A DNA stretch of 64,000 nucleotides from Capricornis sumatraensis (taxonomy: Eukaryota > Chordata > Mammalia > Artiodactyla > Bovidae): positions 44,636,501-44,700,500 of the forward strand of contig NC_091084.1 of NCBI RefSeq assembly GCF_032405125.1. The letters run 5' to 3'. The position numbers and the translations under genes are program-made. Under the pieces are notes generated by a model. That model did no database searches. It was not told the DNA's origin and saw only the letters and a list, made by a program, of their open reading frames with translations. This document shows, piece after piece, positions 11,926 through 23,384 of this stretch; the stretch's first letter is position 1; every line of letters begins with the position of its first letter.

Positions 11926-12950
11926 CCACGTGAATCCCAGTTATGTAGTATACTCTTGGAGCTTTTTTGTCTTTTTGCTTAGAGGTGTTGAACTGGCATC
12001 ACTCCTACCTCCTCATTCCTTCAGCCGTTTTCATCCATATATCCAGCAAGGATATTTCATTAAGCTTTGGCTTGGGGGATGCAAATTTAGGAAATACTGA
12101 TTGTTTGTTTGTTATGGTTAATTTAAGAAATAACTGTCCCATGACATTATTTATAAATCTCTAACTTCCACACGTTTCTAATATAAAGCATACTAGTATA
12201 CAGGATCACACCAGATGCACTTTTGTATTTCTTTTACTTTAGAATTTACTTGAATAACTAACTGACTTTGCCTCTTAGTAATCAATATGGACTCTACTTT
12301 TCCCATAATAGATACAGCAGCTTCTAACGGATGGAAGATTGCTGCTGGAAAAAAAATCTTTTTGTCATAAAAAATAGATATTTCATCAGTCTTCATTTTT
12401 CTGCCTTTGGTACATGACAAGAGAGTTTCTTAAAAATCTACAAAATACGAAAAGAATTTTGTTTTCTTAGACTTCATGATCTGGATACATTGCATTTCCT
12501 ATAACAGATCTCAAAGGATTACATTTTTGGCCCAAAAAAAGGAGAGAGTTGATAAAGGGTCTTTTTTCACCTTTTTTTCTGCTGTAAAATCACATACTAA
12601 TCTTAAAAATAAGTCAGCAGAAAAACAATTCAGAGTGAAGACAGGCATCAACACTGGGCTGAATCCAAATTTGGCCTGGAAAAGATATGAGTATGTTTAT
12701 TATAGCGGATGCTTCCAGTACAGCAGAATTTTAGAATGGCCAGAAAAATAGTATCTTGCGTTTACTTCCTCTGCCTTCTTCTTTTCTTTAGGACATTCTA
12801 GCATTCCTTCCTCCTCCTGCCTCTCAACACAATCTCTTCTTGCTTCTCTTACTCTTTCTTTCCAGTTTTACACAGCTGCTCCTTTCTCCTGGTCCTCCTG
12901 AAAAGCCTCTATAATTATAGAACCAGTTTGGAATTACTATTTTTTGTTAT
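11926..12950. other. Intron sequence, nothing recognised
   Basis: No exon or repeat recognised. Two open frames (minus 12193-12420, plus 12476-12751) show no known protein pattern and no conserved splice context. Confidence 0.5.
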
Positions 12951-13157
12951 TGTTTAGTCACTTAAGTCGTGTCCAACTCTTTTTCGACCCTGTGGACTGT
13001 AGTCTGCCAAGCTCCTCTATCCGTGGGATTTTCCAGGCAAGAATACTATTGTGGGTTGCCATTCCTTCTCCAGAGGATCTTCCTGACCCAAGGATGAAAC
13101 CTTGGTCTCCTGCATTGGCAGGCAGATTCTTTATCACTGAGCCACCAGGGAAGCCTC
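12951..13157 (-). mobile_element. Bov-tA SINE, antisense
   Basis: Antisense Bov-A body ('gaccctgtggactgtagtct') followed by the tRNA-like head ('ctttatcactgagccaccag'). Confidence 0.9.
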
Positions 13158-13379
13158 ATTTTTTATTAATACTAGTTTAATATTCACAGTTTAATGATGC
13201 AAGGCAATTATAGAATAATTACTCAAAAGCTTGAGAGTGGATATTAATTATTATTGTGTTTTCTAGTGAAGAATTAATAAATACTTATGGAGCATTTTTC
13301 TTGACTGTTCAACCTTATCATATTATGTTCAGAGGTTGGCAGCCCTTTTGTTCTTTCTTCAGGAAATAAGACAGCCTGC
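13158..13379. other. Short intron stretch, nothing recognised
   Basis: No feature recognised. Confidence 0.5.
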
Positions 13380-13830
13380 TAATACAACTGAGTTTAACAG
13401 ACATTGAATACTCACTACCGTGTCCCAAATGTTAATAATACATGGTGAACAGTCATGGTTTCTACCCTTTAAGAGCACACACTTATAAAAAAGACAGATT
13501 AGTAAAATAAATTACAGTGTAACTATTCTAAAACAGGTATAAGTACAATACATTAACTCCTGGTGCAGCAAGGAACACTACAAATGAATTATTGACATTT
13601 GTGCCTTGAAAGACAAATAGGCATTTGTCTCACAGGTGGTGAAGACGTGAGAAGTGGGTGGGCTGAGAAGACATAAATATTATAGGCAGAGAAGATACCA
13701 TGAATCGCTTATTGGGAATTATGGCTATAGAGGTGGAGGCACAAAAGCAAGGTAGTTGGTGGCTATACTGTGAAGGGCTTTGTGTGCCATGTTAAGTAAT
13801 GTGAATAATGTTGTATAAATAACAGATTTT
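13380..13830 (+). mobile_element. L2 3' region, diverged
   Basis: 'acagtcatggtttctaccct' and the later 'gtgaagggctttgtgtgcca' followed by 'tgttaagtaatgtg' fit L2 3' sequence in sense orientation. Confidence 0.6.
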
Positions 13831-14100
13831 TTTACTTCTATGCTCATAATTTTTTTAAAGGTTTAAACAAACTAATAGCAAAAACAAGATTTGAAGGAAC
13901 ATAGTTACTTGTAAATATAAAGTTACTTTAACCACTTTGGTAGAAAATTTTATTTCAACAAAATCTCTGAGTGTCTGTTTGTGTAAAACTCTGTCCTACA
14001 AATTGTGTGAGTTGCAAAAACGCATAAGACTTGCTTTCTGCTATCCATTGATCATCTAGTAGGATAGATAGGCATGAAAATGACTAGCACAAAGTAGACT

Positions 14101-14352
14101 GCTAAGTCACTTCAGTCATGTCCAACTCTGTGCGACCCCATAGACGGCAGCCCACTGGGCTCCACCGTCCCTGGGATTCTCCAGGCAAGAACACTGGGGT
14201 GGGTTGCCATTTCCTTCTCCACTGCATGAAAGTGAAAAGTGAAAGTGAAGTCGCTCAGTCATGCCCGACTCTATGGACTGCAGCCTACCAGGCTCCTCTG
14301 TCCATAGATTTTTCAGGCAAGAGTACTGGAGTGGGGTGCCATTGCCTTCTCC
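14101..14352 (-). mobile_element. Bov-A2 dimeric SINE, antisense
   Basis: Two Bov-A monomers joined by the linker 'gcatgaaagtgaaaagtgaa'. A 13-bp target duplication flanks it, 14088-14100 (cacaaagtagact) and 14353-14365 (cacaaaatagact), with one mismatch. Confidence 0.95.
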
Positions 14353-14571
14353 CACAAAATAGACTAAAAAGAAACAAAGTCAACTGTTAGACTGTAGGAG
14401 TGTGTCAAGGATTAAGGAGACTAACCTATTATTTATTTTTTTTAATCCTCTATGATCTCCCTTATATAATGACACCATGATTTGTGGGAATCTGTTTGGT
14501 CTTCCTCCCTTTCCCTCTGGGTTCAGGTTTTGATATGTGTGGGTTTTGTCCCCTCCCTCACATGGGGGCCT

Positions 14572-14619
14572 TCTCCCTTAGGCTTTCTTTTTTTTTTTTT
14601 TTTCTCCCTTAGGCTTTCT
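14572..14619 (-). mobile_element. Tail-only retroinsertion: poly(T) between 17-bp direct repeats
   Basis: The 17-mer tctcccttaggctttct occurs at 14572-14588 and 14603-14619 with only T residues (14589-14602) between. The implied empty site is 'gctttct/aatcag', close to the L1 endonuclease preference (TTTT/AA). It looks like a target-primed insertion that kept only a poly(A) tail on the minus strand. Slippage is the alternative. Confidence 0.65.
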
Positions 14620-15654
14620 AATCAGTTTTCCATGCTTTCCAGGGCGTAATTGTCCTTCTCTCCTAATTTCCTTCTTTTCAGAACCTCTTTCTGTTATTTC
14701 TTCTGCTTCATTCAGCCTTAGAGCATCCTTCGACATTAATATATGTGAAAGCTACACAAATCAAGACACTTTCATTAATGCTGTAGAGAAAGTTACTCAC
14801 AAAGAATTTGTTACCAGTAATTAGCCTTCAAGCTCAAGATTTATTACCAATATTCAGTCAAAACTGTTCATTCCAATCATTCTCTGAGAAATATCCACCT
14901 TGGAGGAGGGACCTGCTGTTACTTCCATTATTATTGTATAACAAAGTCGAGTTTGAAATACAAACTACCATTCAAAGTGGAGGTCCAACCAGATGCTTTG
15001 GAACAGAAAGATGGTCTGACTTTACTCTTTTTGTTTATGTATATATATATGTATAGTTCTGGAATTTGATCCCTTAAATGAGGGTCTATTGTAGTAAGAG
15101 GTTAGGAGAACATGATGTGAGTACAATTATTGTAACGGGTATTCAGTGTACTAAAAAAAGATCAGAATCTTGGTTACATAAAATCATCAGCTAAATGCCA
15201 GAAATTTTGCTTAAGTGCTTTGAGGGAATAGCCTAACTTTAAAAGGAGAGTTATAAATGCAGATTTAAAATATGTATGTGGAATGGATTAGACACTATTT
15301 ATTTAAATATTCTTAAAAGATTCTATATAATCATAGTGTATAATTACTTGTTTTTACTCAACTTAGTTTCCTGGCTAATACTGGTTGATTTATTTGTTTA
15401 ATTTGGCTCACACCAAACTGAATATTACATGTAACCTCCTTATTTGTGTGTGATCTAGACCAAACTACAGAAATTGTCTGTGTATTTCCCCAGTGTCACT
15501 AGGGCCCAATTTAACTGAATGATAGATTAGGAATAATGATACCAGTAAGACCCTGTGTATAACCTGTCTGTTGAATATGACAGGCATTAATGTTAATTTT
15601 GCATATCTATTATAGCTATTGGTTATTGAAAGAGAATAAGTAAAAGAATAATAA
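14620..15654. other. Intron sequence, nothing recognised
   Basis: No recognisable exon or repeat. The open frame at 14808-15056 has no known protein pattern. Confidence 0.5.
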
Positions 15655-15855
15655 AAATCATAATTACTTTTATTGAGTACTTCTGACCTACCAGGAACTA
15701 AACTAAATGTTTTTTATATGTATAGGATAATAGTAACTATTATTATTCCCATTTTTTGAATATTATTATGCTATTTTTAAAAATTCTTTCTTAACAACAC
15801 ATGGTCAGACTTCTTGTCATCTAAAATTTGAGCTTGTCTGAAACTCAGGTATCTA
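15655..15855 (+). mobile_element. MIR SINE, sense, diverged
   Basis: 'acttttattgagtacttctg', 'actattattattcccatttt' and 'aacacatggtcagac' follow the MIR order. Confidence 0.6.
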
Positions 15856-15977
15856 GATTTTAGAAAACAAGGTGAAAGCTCATGAAATAATTTTTTTTCT
15901 TTCATGGGTTTTCTAATACTTGATAGTTTTTATTTATATACAGAATTCACTCTGAATTTTTTAAAATTTACCCACAA

Positions 15978-16110
15978 AGGGACCTCCCAGGCAGTCCGTT
16001 GATTAGGACTCCACACTTCCATTGTAGCGGTCACAAGTTCGATCCCTGGTCAGGGAACTAAGATCCCACATGCTGCAGAGCACAGCCCCCCCAATTTTTT
16101 TTAATTTAGC
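15978..16110 (+). mobile_element. CHR-type tRNA-derived SINE, sense
   Basis: 'gttgattaggactccacact', 'caagttcgatccctggtcag' and 'ggaactaagatcccacatgc' are the signature of the CHR family of cetartiodactyls, followed by a T/A-rich end. Confidence 0.8.
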
Positions 16111-16245
16111 CACAAAGATATTTTCAGAGTCAAAAAGGCAATCTATATTCAAAGCCATTTAGCTTGTTAAATCTCAGAAAAGATTTTTATTATTTCAATA
16201 ATTCATTACTACTATGTATTATATGTATCATGTAATATGTTAAGG

Positions 16246-16456
16246 GCTTCCCCAGTGCCTCAGCAGTGAAGAATCCATCTACAGTGCAGGAGACAAGAAT
16301 TCAATCCCTGGGTTGAGAGGATCCCCTCAAGGAGGAAATGGCAACCCACTCCAGTATTCCTGCCTGAAAAATCCCATGGGCAGAGGAGCCTGGCAGGCTG
16401 GATCCAAAGGATCTTGGAGTCAGATACGACTGAGCAACTGAACACACACACACAAG
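16246..16456 (+). mobile_element. Bov-tA SINE with (AC)n tail
   Basis: Head 'ggcttccccagtgcctcagc', Bov-A body, end 'gatacgactgagcaactgaa', then an (AC)n microsatellite at about 16441-16453. Confidence 0.9.
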
Positions 16457-16462
16457 TGTGAT

Positions 16463-17095
16463 ATGTTGTATTTTTATTGAAGTATAATTGATTTGCAATA
16501 ATGTGTTTCAGGTACACAGCAAAGTGATTTGGTTTTTATACATATATAAAATATATATTCTTTTTCAGATTCTTTTCCATTATAGGTTATTATAAGATGT
16601 TGAATATAGTTCCCTGTGCTATATAGCTTTACAGTAAGTCCTTGTTGTTTATCTTATATATAGTAATGTGTATCTGTTAATCTCATACCCTTTAATTTAT
16701 CCCTCTCCCATTCCTCTTTGGTAACCATAAATTTGTTTTGTCTGTGGGTCTGTTTATATTTTCTAAGTAAGTTTGTTTGTATTGTTTTTTAAATTTCACA
16801 TGACAATAATATATAATATTTGTCTTTCTCTTCTTGACTTACTTCATTTAATGTGATAATCTCTAGGTCCATCCATGTTGCTGCAAATGGCAATGTTTCA
16901 TTTTTTTTTATAACTAATATTCCATTGTACCGCATCTTTATCCATTCATCTTTTGATGGACACTTAGTTGCTTCCCTATATTGGCTATTATAAATAGTGC
17001 TGTTATAAACGTTAGAGTGAATGTATCTTTTTGAATTAGAGTTTTCTTCTTTTCTGGATATATACCCAGGAGTGGGATTGCTGGATCATATGATA
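16463..17095 (-). mobile_element. L1 3' UTR, antisense
   Basis: 'tattgaagtataattgattt', 'gttccctgtgctatatagct', 'gaccttaggtccatcc'-type order ending with 'acccaggagtgggattgctg'. The same L1 3' region occurs at 7140-7820 and 20712-21460. Confidence 0.85.
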
Positions 17096-17758
17096 ATGTG
17101 TTATATTATTAACATGTCCTGGGCTGTCTTTTGTAGGGAATGATGAGATAATGGATGATGTGCAGCCACCACAAATATTACAAAGACTGTAGAGCTGATT
17201 TTAGGAGAGGAATTGCATTCACCCTGAGCCATCCATTGTTACATTCCAGATTCCCTTCATGATTAGTTCAGGTTATAAAATAAAATTTTCCTTGTGGAAA
17301 GCTAAACATTCTTAGTGAGATCAAATGTTCATCTGCTTTTGTAAAACTACTTGCATTGACCAGCCGAGACTGAGATTTATAATTAAAAATACATTGATTT
17401 ATACTTGATACGTTTTATGGGAAATTTTGTATTATGATCACTTTAAAATAGAGATCAATTAAACCTTTATCTGATAGTATCTTGTTTAAATAGCTAATGA
17501 GTATGATAGTCTTATAGAAAGAGGAAGCCCTATGCCTCCTCTAAGGAACCTGGTAAGCAGCTTACCCACTGCCACCATGTCAGTTGCAAGGAAACCCTGC
17601 CTGGAAGGAAAAAAGAGCTAGCATCTCAGTTCTGGCAAGCTACAGAGGAGAAATTCTAATTTGTTTCCCTCTGTTTGCTTCACTGACTATTCTTGAAGTC
17701 ATGAGATTGTAGAATCAGACCTTGGGCTAGTTACTTCCACCTTCACTTCTGCTCCTGG
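17096..17758. other. Intron sequence, nothing recognised
   Basis: No exon, RNA gene or clear repeat. Confidence 0.5.
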
Positions 17759-17768
17759 GGTAATGGAA

Positions 17769-17824
17769 AGTGAAGTGAAGTTGCTCAGCCATGTCCGACT
17801 CTTTGCAACCCCATGGATTGTAGT
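17769..17824 (-). mobile_element. Short Bov-A fragment with target duplication
   Basis: A 56-bp antisense piece ('cagccatgtccgactctttg') lies between 10-bp direct repeats ggtaatggaa at 17759-17768 and 17825-17834, so this is a complete but heavily truncated insertion event. Confidence 0.8.
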
Positions 17825-18124
17825 GGTAATGGAAGGTGGCAATAAATACAGCACGGGTGTTTATCTGAAGACATTTAATGAATTACAGCTAGAGGAGTGC
17901 AGCCCCTATTTACTTTTGTAAAGGGAGTAGGTGGCAAGAATGCTATCATTTTTCTGTATTTGGCCCTTGTTGTATTATATACTTAGAGACAATCCAGCTG
18001 CATGTCTTTTCCACTGAGCACACTGCAGTTTTGATTCGTTTTCAGTAGATCACTTTAGCAGTTGTTTATTGCATACTTACTATGTATACAGTGCTGCAGG
18101 CATCATGATGATGATGATGCTGAT

Positions 18125-18370
18125 AGCAGCAATAAAGTACATTAAGCATTTCCTATGTGCCACGCACTGTGGCTAAGCACGTTAATGTACTTTATGTACA
18201 TTAAAAGATCATAATCTTTACAACCACCCCATAGTCTAGATGTTATTTTCTCCATTTTACATTTAAGGAAACCAAGTCTAGATAAATAACTTGCCAAGGT
18301 CACACAACTAGTAAGTGGGAAAAGGTGGTATTCAAATCTAGGGGCTTCCACTTTGACAATGTAACATACT
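18125..18370 (+). mobile_element. MIR SINE, sense
   Basis: 'gcatttcctatgtgccacgc', 'ttctccattttacatttaag', 'cttgccaaggtcacacaact' in MIR order. A 9-bp inverted repeat sits in it (18182-18190 / 18196-18204). A GAT-rich run lies just upstream (18105-18120). Confidence 0.85.
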
Positions 18371-18639
18371 GAATGTTCTGAAACATCCCAGGCCAATACT
18401 CCCACCACCAGCATTAAAACAATTAACATGTAGGATAATGTAAAATATCTTATTTAATGCATAACTCAGCACAGGAAAGTAAGGAAAATCTTCAAGGGTG
18501 AAAAATGAAAAGGAAGCAGGAATCTAAGGTGATATGCTGTTGCTGGCTAAAGCTGCAGCTAACCTGAAAGCATCTAGTTATACCCTGAACCTAGAACCTT
18601 TGGCATTGGGTGGAGAGACAAATCTATAGACATACAGAT

Positions 18640-19125
18640 TCTATGAGAAGCCATGGCAGTCTCTTGCCTGGATATTACCCTCTTACTGATTTTCCTGCTT
18701 TCACCTTTGCCCCCTACATTCTGTTGTCAACACAGCTGCCAAGAGTTCCATTTTAAAATGTACAGCAAGTGTGTCATCCCTCTGCTAATAACCCCCTTCC
18801 CCAACTGCCGCTTATCATACTCAGAGGCACTTTCTTAAATTAACTCTGTGATTTTGTCCCTCAGTTCCCTGTTTTTACTTAAATGTCATCTTCTCAGTGA
18901 GGCCTATCCTGATAACCCTATTTAAAATTTTACCCATCCCTCTCTAGTACTTTTGCTTCCTCTTCTCTGCTCTTTAGTGGGTATGTGCACATCACATATA
19001 GTTATTATTTATTTTCTCAGTCTTTCCACTAGGCTCCAGGAAAGCAGAAAATTTCACTGGCTCACTGGTCTGTCCCCGTCTCCTAAATTGTGCCTGATAC
19101 ATAATCAGTCTTCCACAAATGAAGG
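18640..19125 (-). mobile_element. L2 3' region, antisense
   Basis: 'tcatcttctcagtgaggcct', 'gataaccctatttaaaattt' and the terminal 'ttgtgcctgatacataatca' are antisense L2 landmarks. Confidence 0.75.
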
Positions 19126-19345
19126 AAATTAATGAAAAGGAAAAACAAAAGTACAGTACAGGGGATCAACAAATCCCAGAGTTGTTTTCTAAAATGAGTC
19201 GTATCTAGACTTTATACTCTAGTTTTATCTAACTCCAGAATCTGTCCCTTTAACCATCACACAGGACACGGCTTCCAAAATACAACTTCCTTTCACCTTC
19301 ACAAAGCTTACCACCATCTAGTGAGTGGACCCTGGAGTCAGATTG

Positions 19346-19620
19346 CTGCTGCTGCTGCTAAGTCACTTCAGTCGTGTCTGACGCAGTGCAACCCCATAGA
19401 TGGCAGCCCACCAGGCTCCCCGGTCTCTGGGATTCTCAAGGCAAGAACACCAGAGTGGGTTGCCATTTCCTTCTCCAGTGCATGAAAGTGAAAAATGAAA
19501 GTGAAGTCGCTCAGTTGAGTCTGACTGTAAGCGACCCCATGGACTGCTGCCCACCAGGCTCCTCCGTCCATGGGATGTTCCAGGCAAGAGTACTGGAACG
19601 GGTTGCCATTGCCTTCTCCA
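19346..19620 (-). mobile_element. Bov-A2 SINE, antisense, inserted in MIR
   Basis: A (CTG)n end, two Bov-A monomers and the 'tgcatgaaagtgaaaaatga' linker. Target duplication gagtcagattg at 19335-19345 and 19621-19631 is perfect. It splits an antisense MIR. Confidence 0.95.
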
Positions 19621-19631
19621 GAGTCAGATTG

Positions 19632-19825
19632 ACTGGGACTTAAAAGCTGTGTGAGCTTAGGCATGTTATTTTACTTCTCTCTATGGTTGTTAACCATAAT
19701 AAGGATGATAATAGTATCTATCTACCTTATAGGGTTATTTTAAGCATTAAATGCTAAAGGATATATAAAGTGTTTTACTGCCCAGCACATGATAAGCCTT
19801 CAATAAGTATTAATGACTACTGCTG
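19632..19825 (-). mobile_element. MIR SINE, antisense
   Basis: 'agctgtgtgagcttaggcat', 'taataaggatgataatagta' and 'cagcacatgataagccttca' are the reverse complement of MIR; the left end lies across the Bov-A2 insertion. Confidence 0.8.
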
Positions 19826-20711
19826 ACTTTTTTGTTATTATGCCTTTCTCCTCCTCCTTTTCTTTATGTCAAGCTTAGCTCAGTTCTGCCAAATGAGAGT
19901 AACAAATGCTGTGAAAGCCAGTCAGAAGTCCTATAGATAGACACATTGATTGTCTAACATAAGAATCAGCACTCAAACTAACTATCCAATAATTCTTACT
20001 GGCTTTGTGCTGATTGTTGGTTGGTTGGTTTTTGTTTTATTTTCAGAATACTAAAGATGTATTTATTGCATTTTCTTAGCATAGAAAGCTCTGTGCCAAA
20101 GTTGTGCTTTGAAAGCAATAATACACAAATGATATGAGGAAGAGGGGAATTGTAGAAGAATAGAAGATGTGGTCTGTGTATTGCTCTTGGATTAAGAGAA
20201 CTTGGTGATAACCCTCCAGGGGCCCCATAAAAACAACTCTCCCCCCAATACACACACACTGTGTACACACCACTCTACTTATCAGGCTATACACTCCCTA
20301 CTGAAAGGTCATGTGCTGATTACTTGAACTGAAAACATACAAAATATCTGACCAACTCCCCAATCATATCATGGCAAATATATGGATTTAGAGGTAGACT
20401 GTCACTAAACATTGACACATTGGAGTGGAAGGAATCTATAAAAGGTTTAGTCAGGCCTGCTGTCTGTTTTTCCTGTCCTTTCTGGCAAGATTACAAACTC
20501 AAATGTTTAAAGAAATCAGGCTGGTAATGTAAATGATTGAAATAGAAATGTACAGAACTGCAGAGTGCTTGTTCCATGTTAAGAGACATCTTCTGTTTAG
20601 TTCTAGTCTTGTTGTCAGGTAGAAGTATGGGCACAGTGTTTCTGGGTCTTGCACTTTTCAAAGTAAGACAGAAATCGAGGTTGGGGGGCGTTAGGGAGGT
20701 TGGTTTGCTTG
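19826..20711. other. Intron sequence, nothing recognised
   Basis: No supported exon. The two overlapping minus-strand frames near 19996-20294 show no family pattern. Confidence 0.5.
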
Positions 20712-21460
20712 TTTTAATTTTATTGATGTATAGTTGATTTACAACATTGTGTTAATTCTGCTATACAGCAAAGTGACTCAGTTTTATATATCTATATACA
20801 CATATATATTTTTTCTTATTCTTTTCCATTATGGTTTATCATAGCACATTGTATACAGTTTCCTGTACTATACATTCAGCCTTCCCTGGCGGCTCAGTGG
20901 TAAAGGATCTACTTTGCTAACGCAGGAAACAAAGGTTCAAGTCCTTAGGTCAGGAAGATCCCCTAGAGAAGGCAATGGCACCCCACTCCAGTACTCTTGC
21001 CTGGGAAACCCCATGGATGGAGGAGCCTGGTAGGCTGTAGTCCATGAGGTCGCACAGAGTCGGACATGACTGAGGCGACTTAGCAGCAGCAGCAGCCGCC
21101 AGTATTCTTGCCTGGGAAATCCCATAGACAGAGGAGCATGGCAGGCTACAGTCCATGGGGTGCCAGAGTCAGACATGACTTAGCAACTAAACAATAAGCT
21201 ATATATAGTAGGTTCTTGTTTATCCATCTGAGTTTGCATCTGCTAATCCCAAACACTCAATCTTACCCTCCGCCACCCCACCTTCCCCTTACCAACCTGA
21301 AGTCTGTTCTCTGTGTGAGTCTGTTTTGTAGATATACTCATTTGTGTCTATTTTAAATTCCATATATAAGTGATATTATATGGTATTTGTCTTTCTGACT
21401 CACTTCCACTTAGTATGATAATCTTTAGGTCTGTCCATTTTGTTGCAAATTTTTAAAAAT
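20712..21460 (-). mobile_element. L1 3' UTR, antisense, split by SINEs
   Basis: L1 3' sequence at 20712-20880 ('ttgatgtatagttgatttac') resumes at 21195-21460 ('tagtaggttcttgtttatcc'). SINE sequence at 20882-21194 separates them. Confidence 0.8.
20882..21194 (+). mobile_element. Bov-tA SINE carrying a nested Bov-A
   Basis: A tRNA-like head begins the element. After 'agagaaggcaatggc' a second Bov-A body runs to a (GCA)n tail at 21081-21095, then the outer body resumes at 'ccagtattcttgcctgggaa' and ends with 'catgacttagcaactaaaca'. This reads as one SINE inside another. Confidence 0.75.
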
Positions 21461-22287
21461 TTTTTCCGAATTATTAATAATAAAATCCAAAATAAAGTAA
21501 CTGCAAGATGCCAGTTTGTAGCCTTTACTATAGAACCTCTGTGTGGATCTGTGTAGATAACAATGAGAAATGCAAATTTTAACCTGAAAGAAAGGTGTGA
21601 CTGAAGGTATAAATTTGAGAGACTTCTATAAGAGAGATGATCACCAAATGCTATTGGGAGGAAAAAGAAAATAATAGAAGTCAGAAACTTGGGGGAAATT
21701 TCTGTGGAATGAGAAAAGGAAGAAAAGCCAAAGAATGAAGCAGAACAAGAGAATCACATATAGGAGATCAAGAGAACTTGCAAAATTCCTGCTTTTGAAT
21801 AGAAGTTAAAGGAAGTTGCTAATTTGAGCAGTCTTTCGGTGCCTTTAAAAATCAACTAATCATTATTTAAAAACAAAACGAAACCTGTGAGAGTAGAAAT
21901 GTAATTGTGAGCTGAAGGTAAACTCTAACTTACTCTACTCTGTAGCATGGAATTTGATGTATTCTGTTGCTGCGCCCCCCCCCCCCCCCGCAAGTACATT
22001 TGAAGGGAGGAGGTGTCCCATCTGCTGAAAGTCATACTGGAAGATGGAACAGGCAGCAGAGTCTAAGTCTGGTTCTGCCTGAGCCTTAGTATTCCTGATA
22101 CCCTAGCTCCTGTTGCAGAATTCAAGGGCAGTCAAATAACTCCTGACATAAAGATTTAAAAGTAAAAGTTTTAACGTAATCCAAACATAAAAATTTGTTT
22201 GAAAGTTTTCATCCCCTAGAGAAAATGGACTTCTCCCAAAATTATATCTCTTTTTACACTATTATCACCATGTATAGAATACAGTAT
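21461..22287. other. Intron stretch with poly(C) run
   Basis: Otherwise unrecognised sequence. It contains 15 consecutive C residues at 21975-21989, a likely length-variable and error-prone site. Confidence 0.6.
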
Positions 22288-22302
22288 AAAATGTTTATAT
22301 CC

Positions 22303-22632
22303 AGGCTTCCCTGGTGGTTCATTGGTAAAGAATCTGCCTGCCAGTGCAAGAGACATGGATCGAACAATCCCTGATCCAGCAATCCCTGATCCAGCAATAT
22401 CCCACTTGCCTCAGGGCAACTAAGCCCATGTGCCACAACCACTGACGCCTGCTGAGCCCATGCACCACTGTTGAAACCTATGTACCCTAGAGCCTGTACT
22501 CCACAGCAAGAGAAGCCACAGCAGTGAAAAACAACTAGAGAGTAGCCCCCACTTGGCGCAACTAGAGAAAGCCTGCATAGCAATAAAGACCCAGCACACC
22601 CAAAATAAATAAATTAAAATATTACGTTTAAA
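22303..22632 (+). mobile_element. CHR-1-type tRNA-derived SINE with perfect target duplication
   Basis: A Glu-tRNA-like head ('ttccctggtggttcattggt') leads into a CHR-1-type body ('cctagagcctgtactccaca', 'gcaactagagaaagcctgca', 'caataaagacccagcac'). A 15-bp perfect target duplication lies at 22288-22302 and 22633-22647. A 15-bp unit (aatccctgatccagc) is tandemly doubled at about 22365-22394. Confidence 0.88.
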
Positions 22633-22647
22633 AAAATGTTTATATCC

Positions 22648-22961
22648 CCCAAGTTGAGAAGTGAGCTATCCAGACTCAATGAACTTGGTGAGGAGGGGTT
22701 GGGAGTGGGAAGGGAGTGTGAGGACATAATTGTGAATTATATAGGCCTGGACTAGACAGGATATTCATGGGCAGCATGAGGACTGGAAGAAAACATTAGA
22801 CTATAGATTTTATATCATTTAAAGAATATTTCACTTGTTAAAATAATGCAGTTAGAAGTACATGAACTCCTTTGGAGTGTTGACATCATGTATAGTATCA
22901 GGAAGTAATTTCAGTATTTCAATATCTAGGTCTCAAAAGCTCTGGTTTATATATTGACCTA
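22648..22961. other. Intron sequence, nothing recognised
   Basis: No feature recognised. Confidence 0.5.
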
Positions 22962-23182
22962 CTGCTGCTGCTGCTAAGTCGCTTCAGTCATGTTCAACTC
23001 TGTGCGACCCCAGAGACGGCAGCCCACCAGGCCCCCCCGTCCCGGGGATTCTCCAGGCAAGAACATGGAGTGGGTTGCCATTTCCTTCTCCAATGCATGA
23101 AAGTGAAAAGTGAAAGTGAAGTCGCTCAGTTGTGTCCAACTCTTTGCGACCCCGTGGACTGCAGCCCACCAGGCTCCTCCAC
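22962..23182 (-). mobile_element. Truncated Bov-A2 SINE, antisense
   Basis: (CTG)n, first monomer, linker and the start of the second monomer, stopping after 'caccaggctcctcc'. Confidence 0.9.
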
Positions 23183-23384
23183 CTTAGGGTGTTTCCATGA
23201 AATGTTTGGAATATGTTTACATGATTGAATACATAACTTATTTTGTTAGGTTTTCTTTTAATATTTCCAAAAATAATTGGCGCACAGTGGTTAATTAATT
23301 TACCTCAGAAGGACACATGGGAGAGCCTAAGTGGAAAATCAGGAACTGAACACAGGCAGCAGTGCCTCTCATAGGCCTTGAGAC

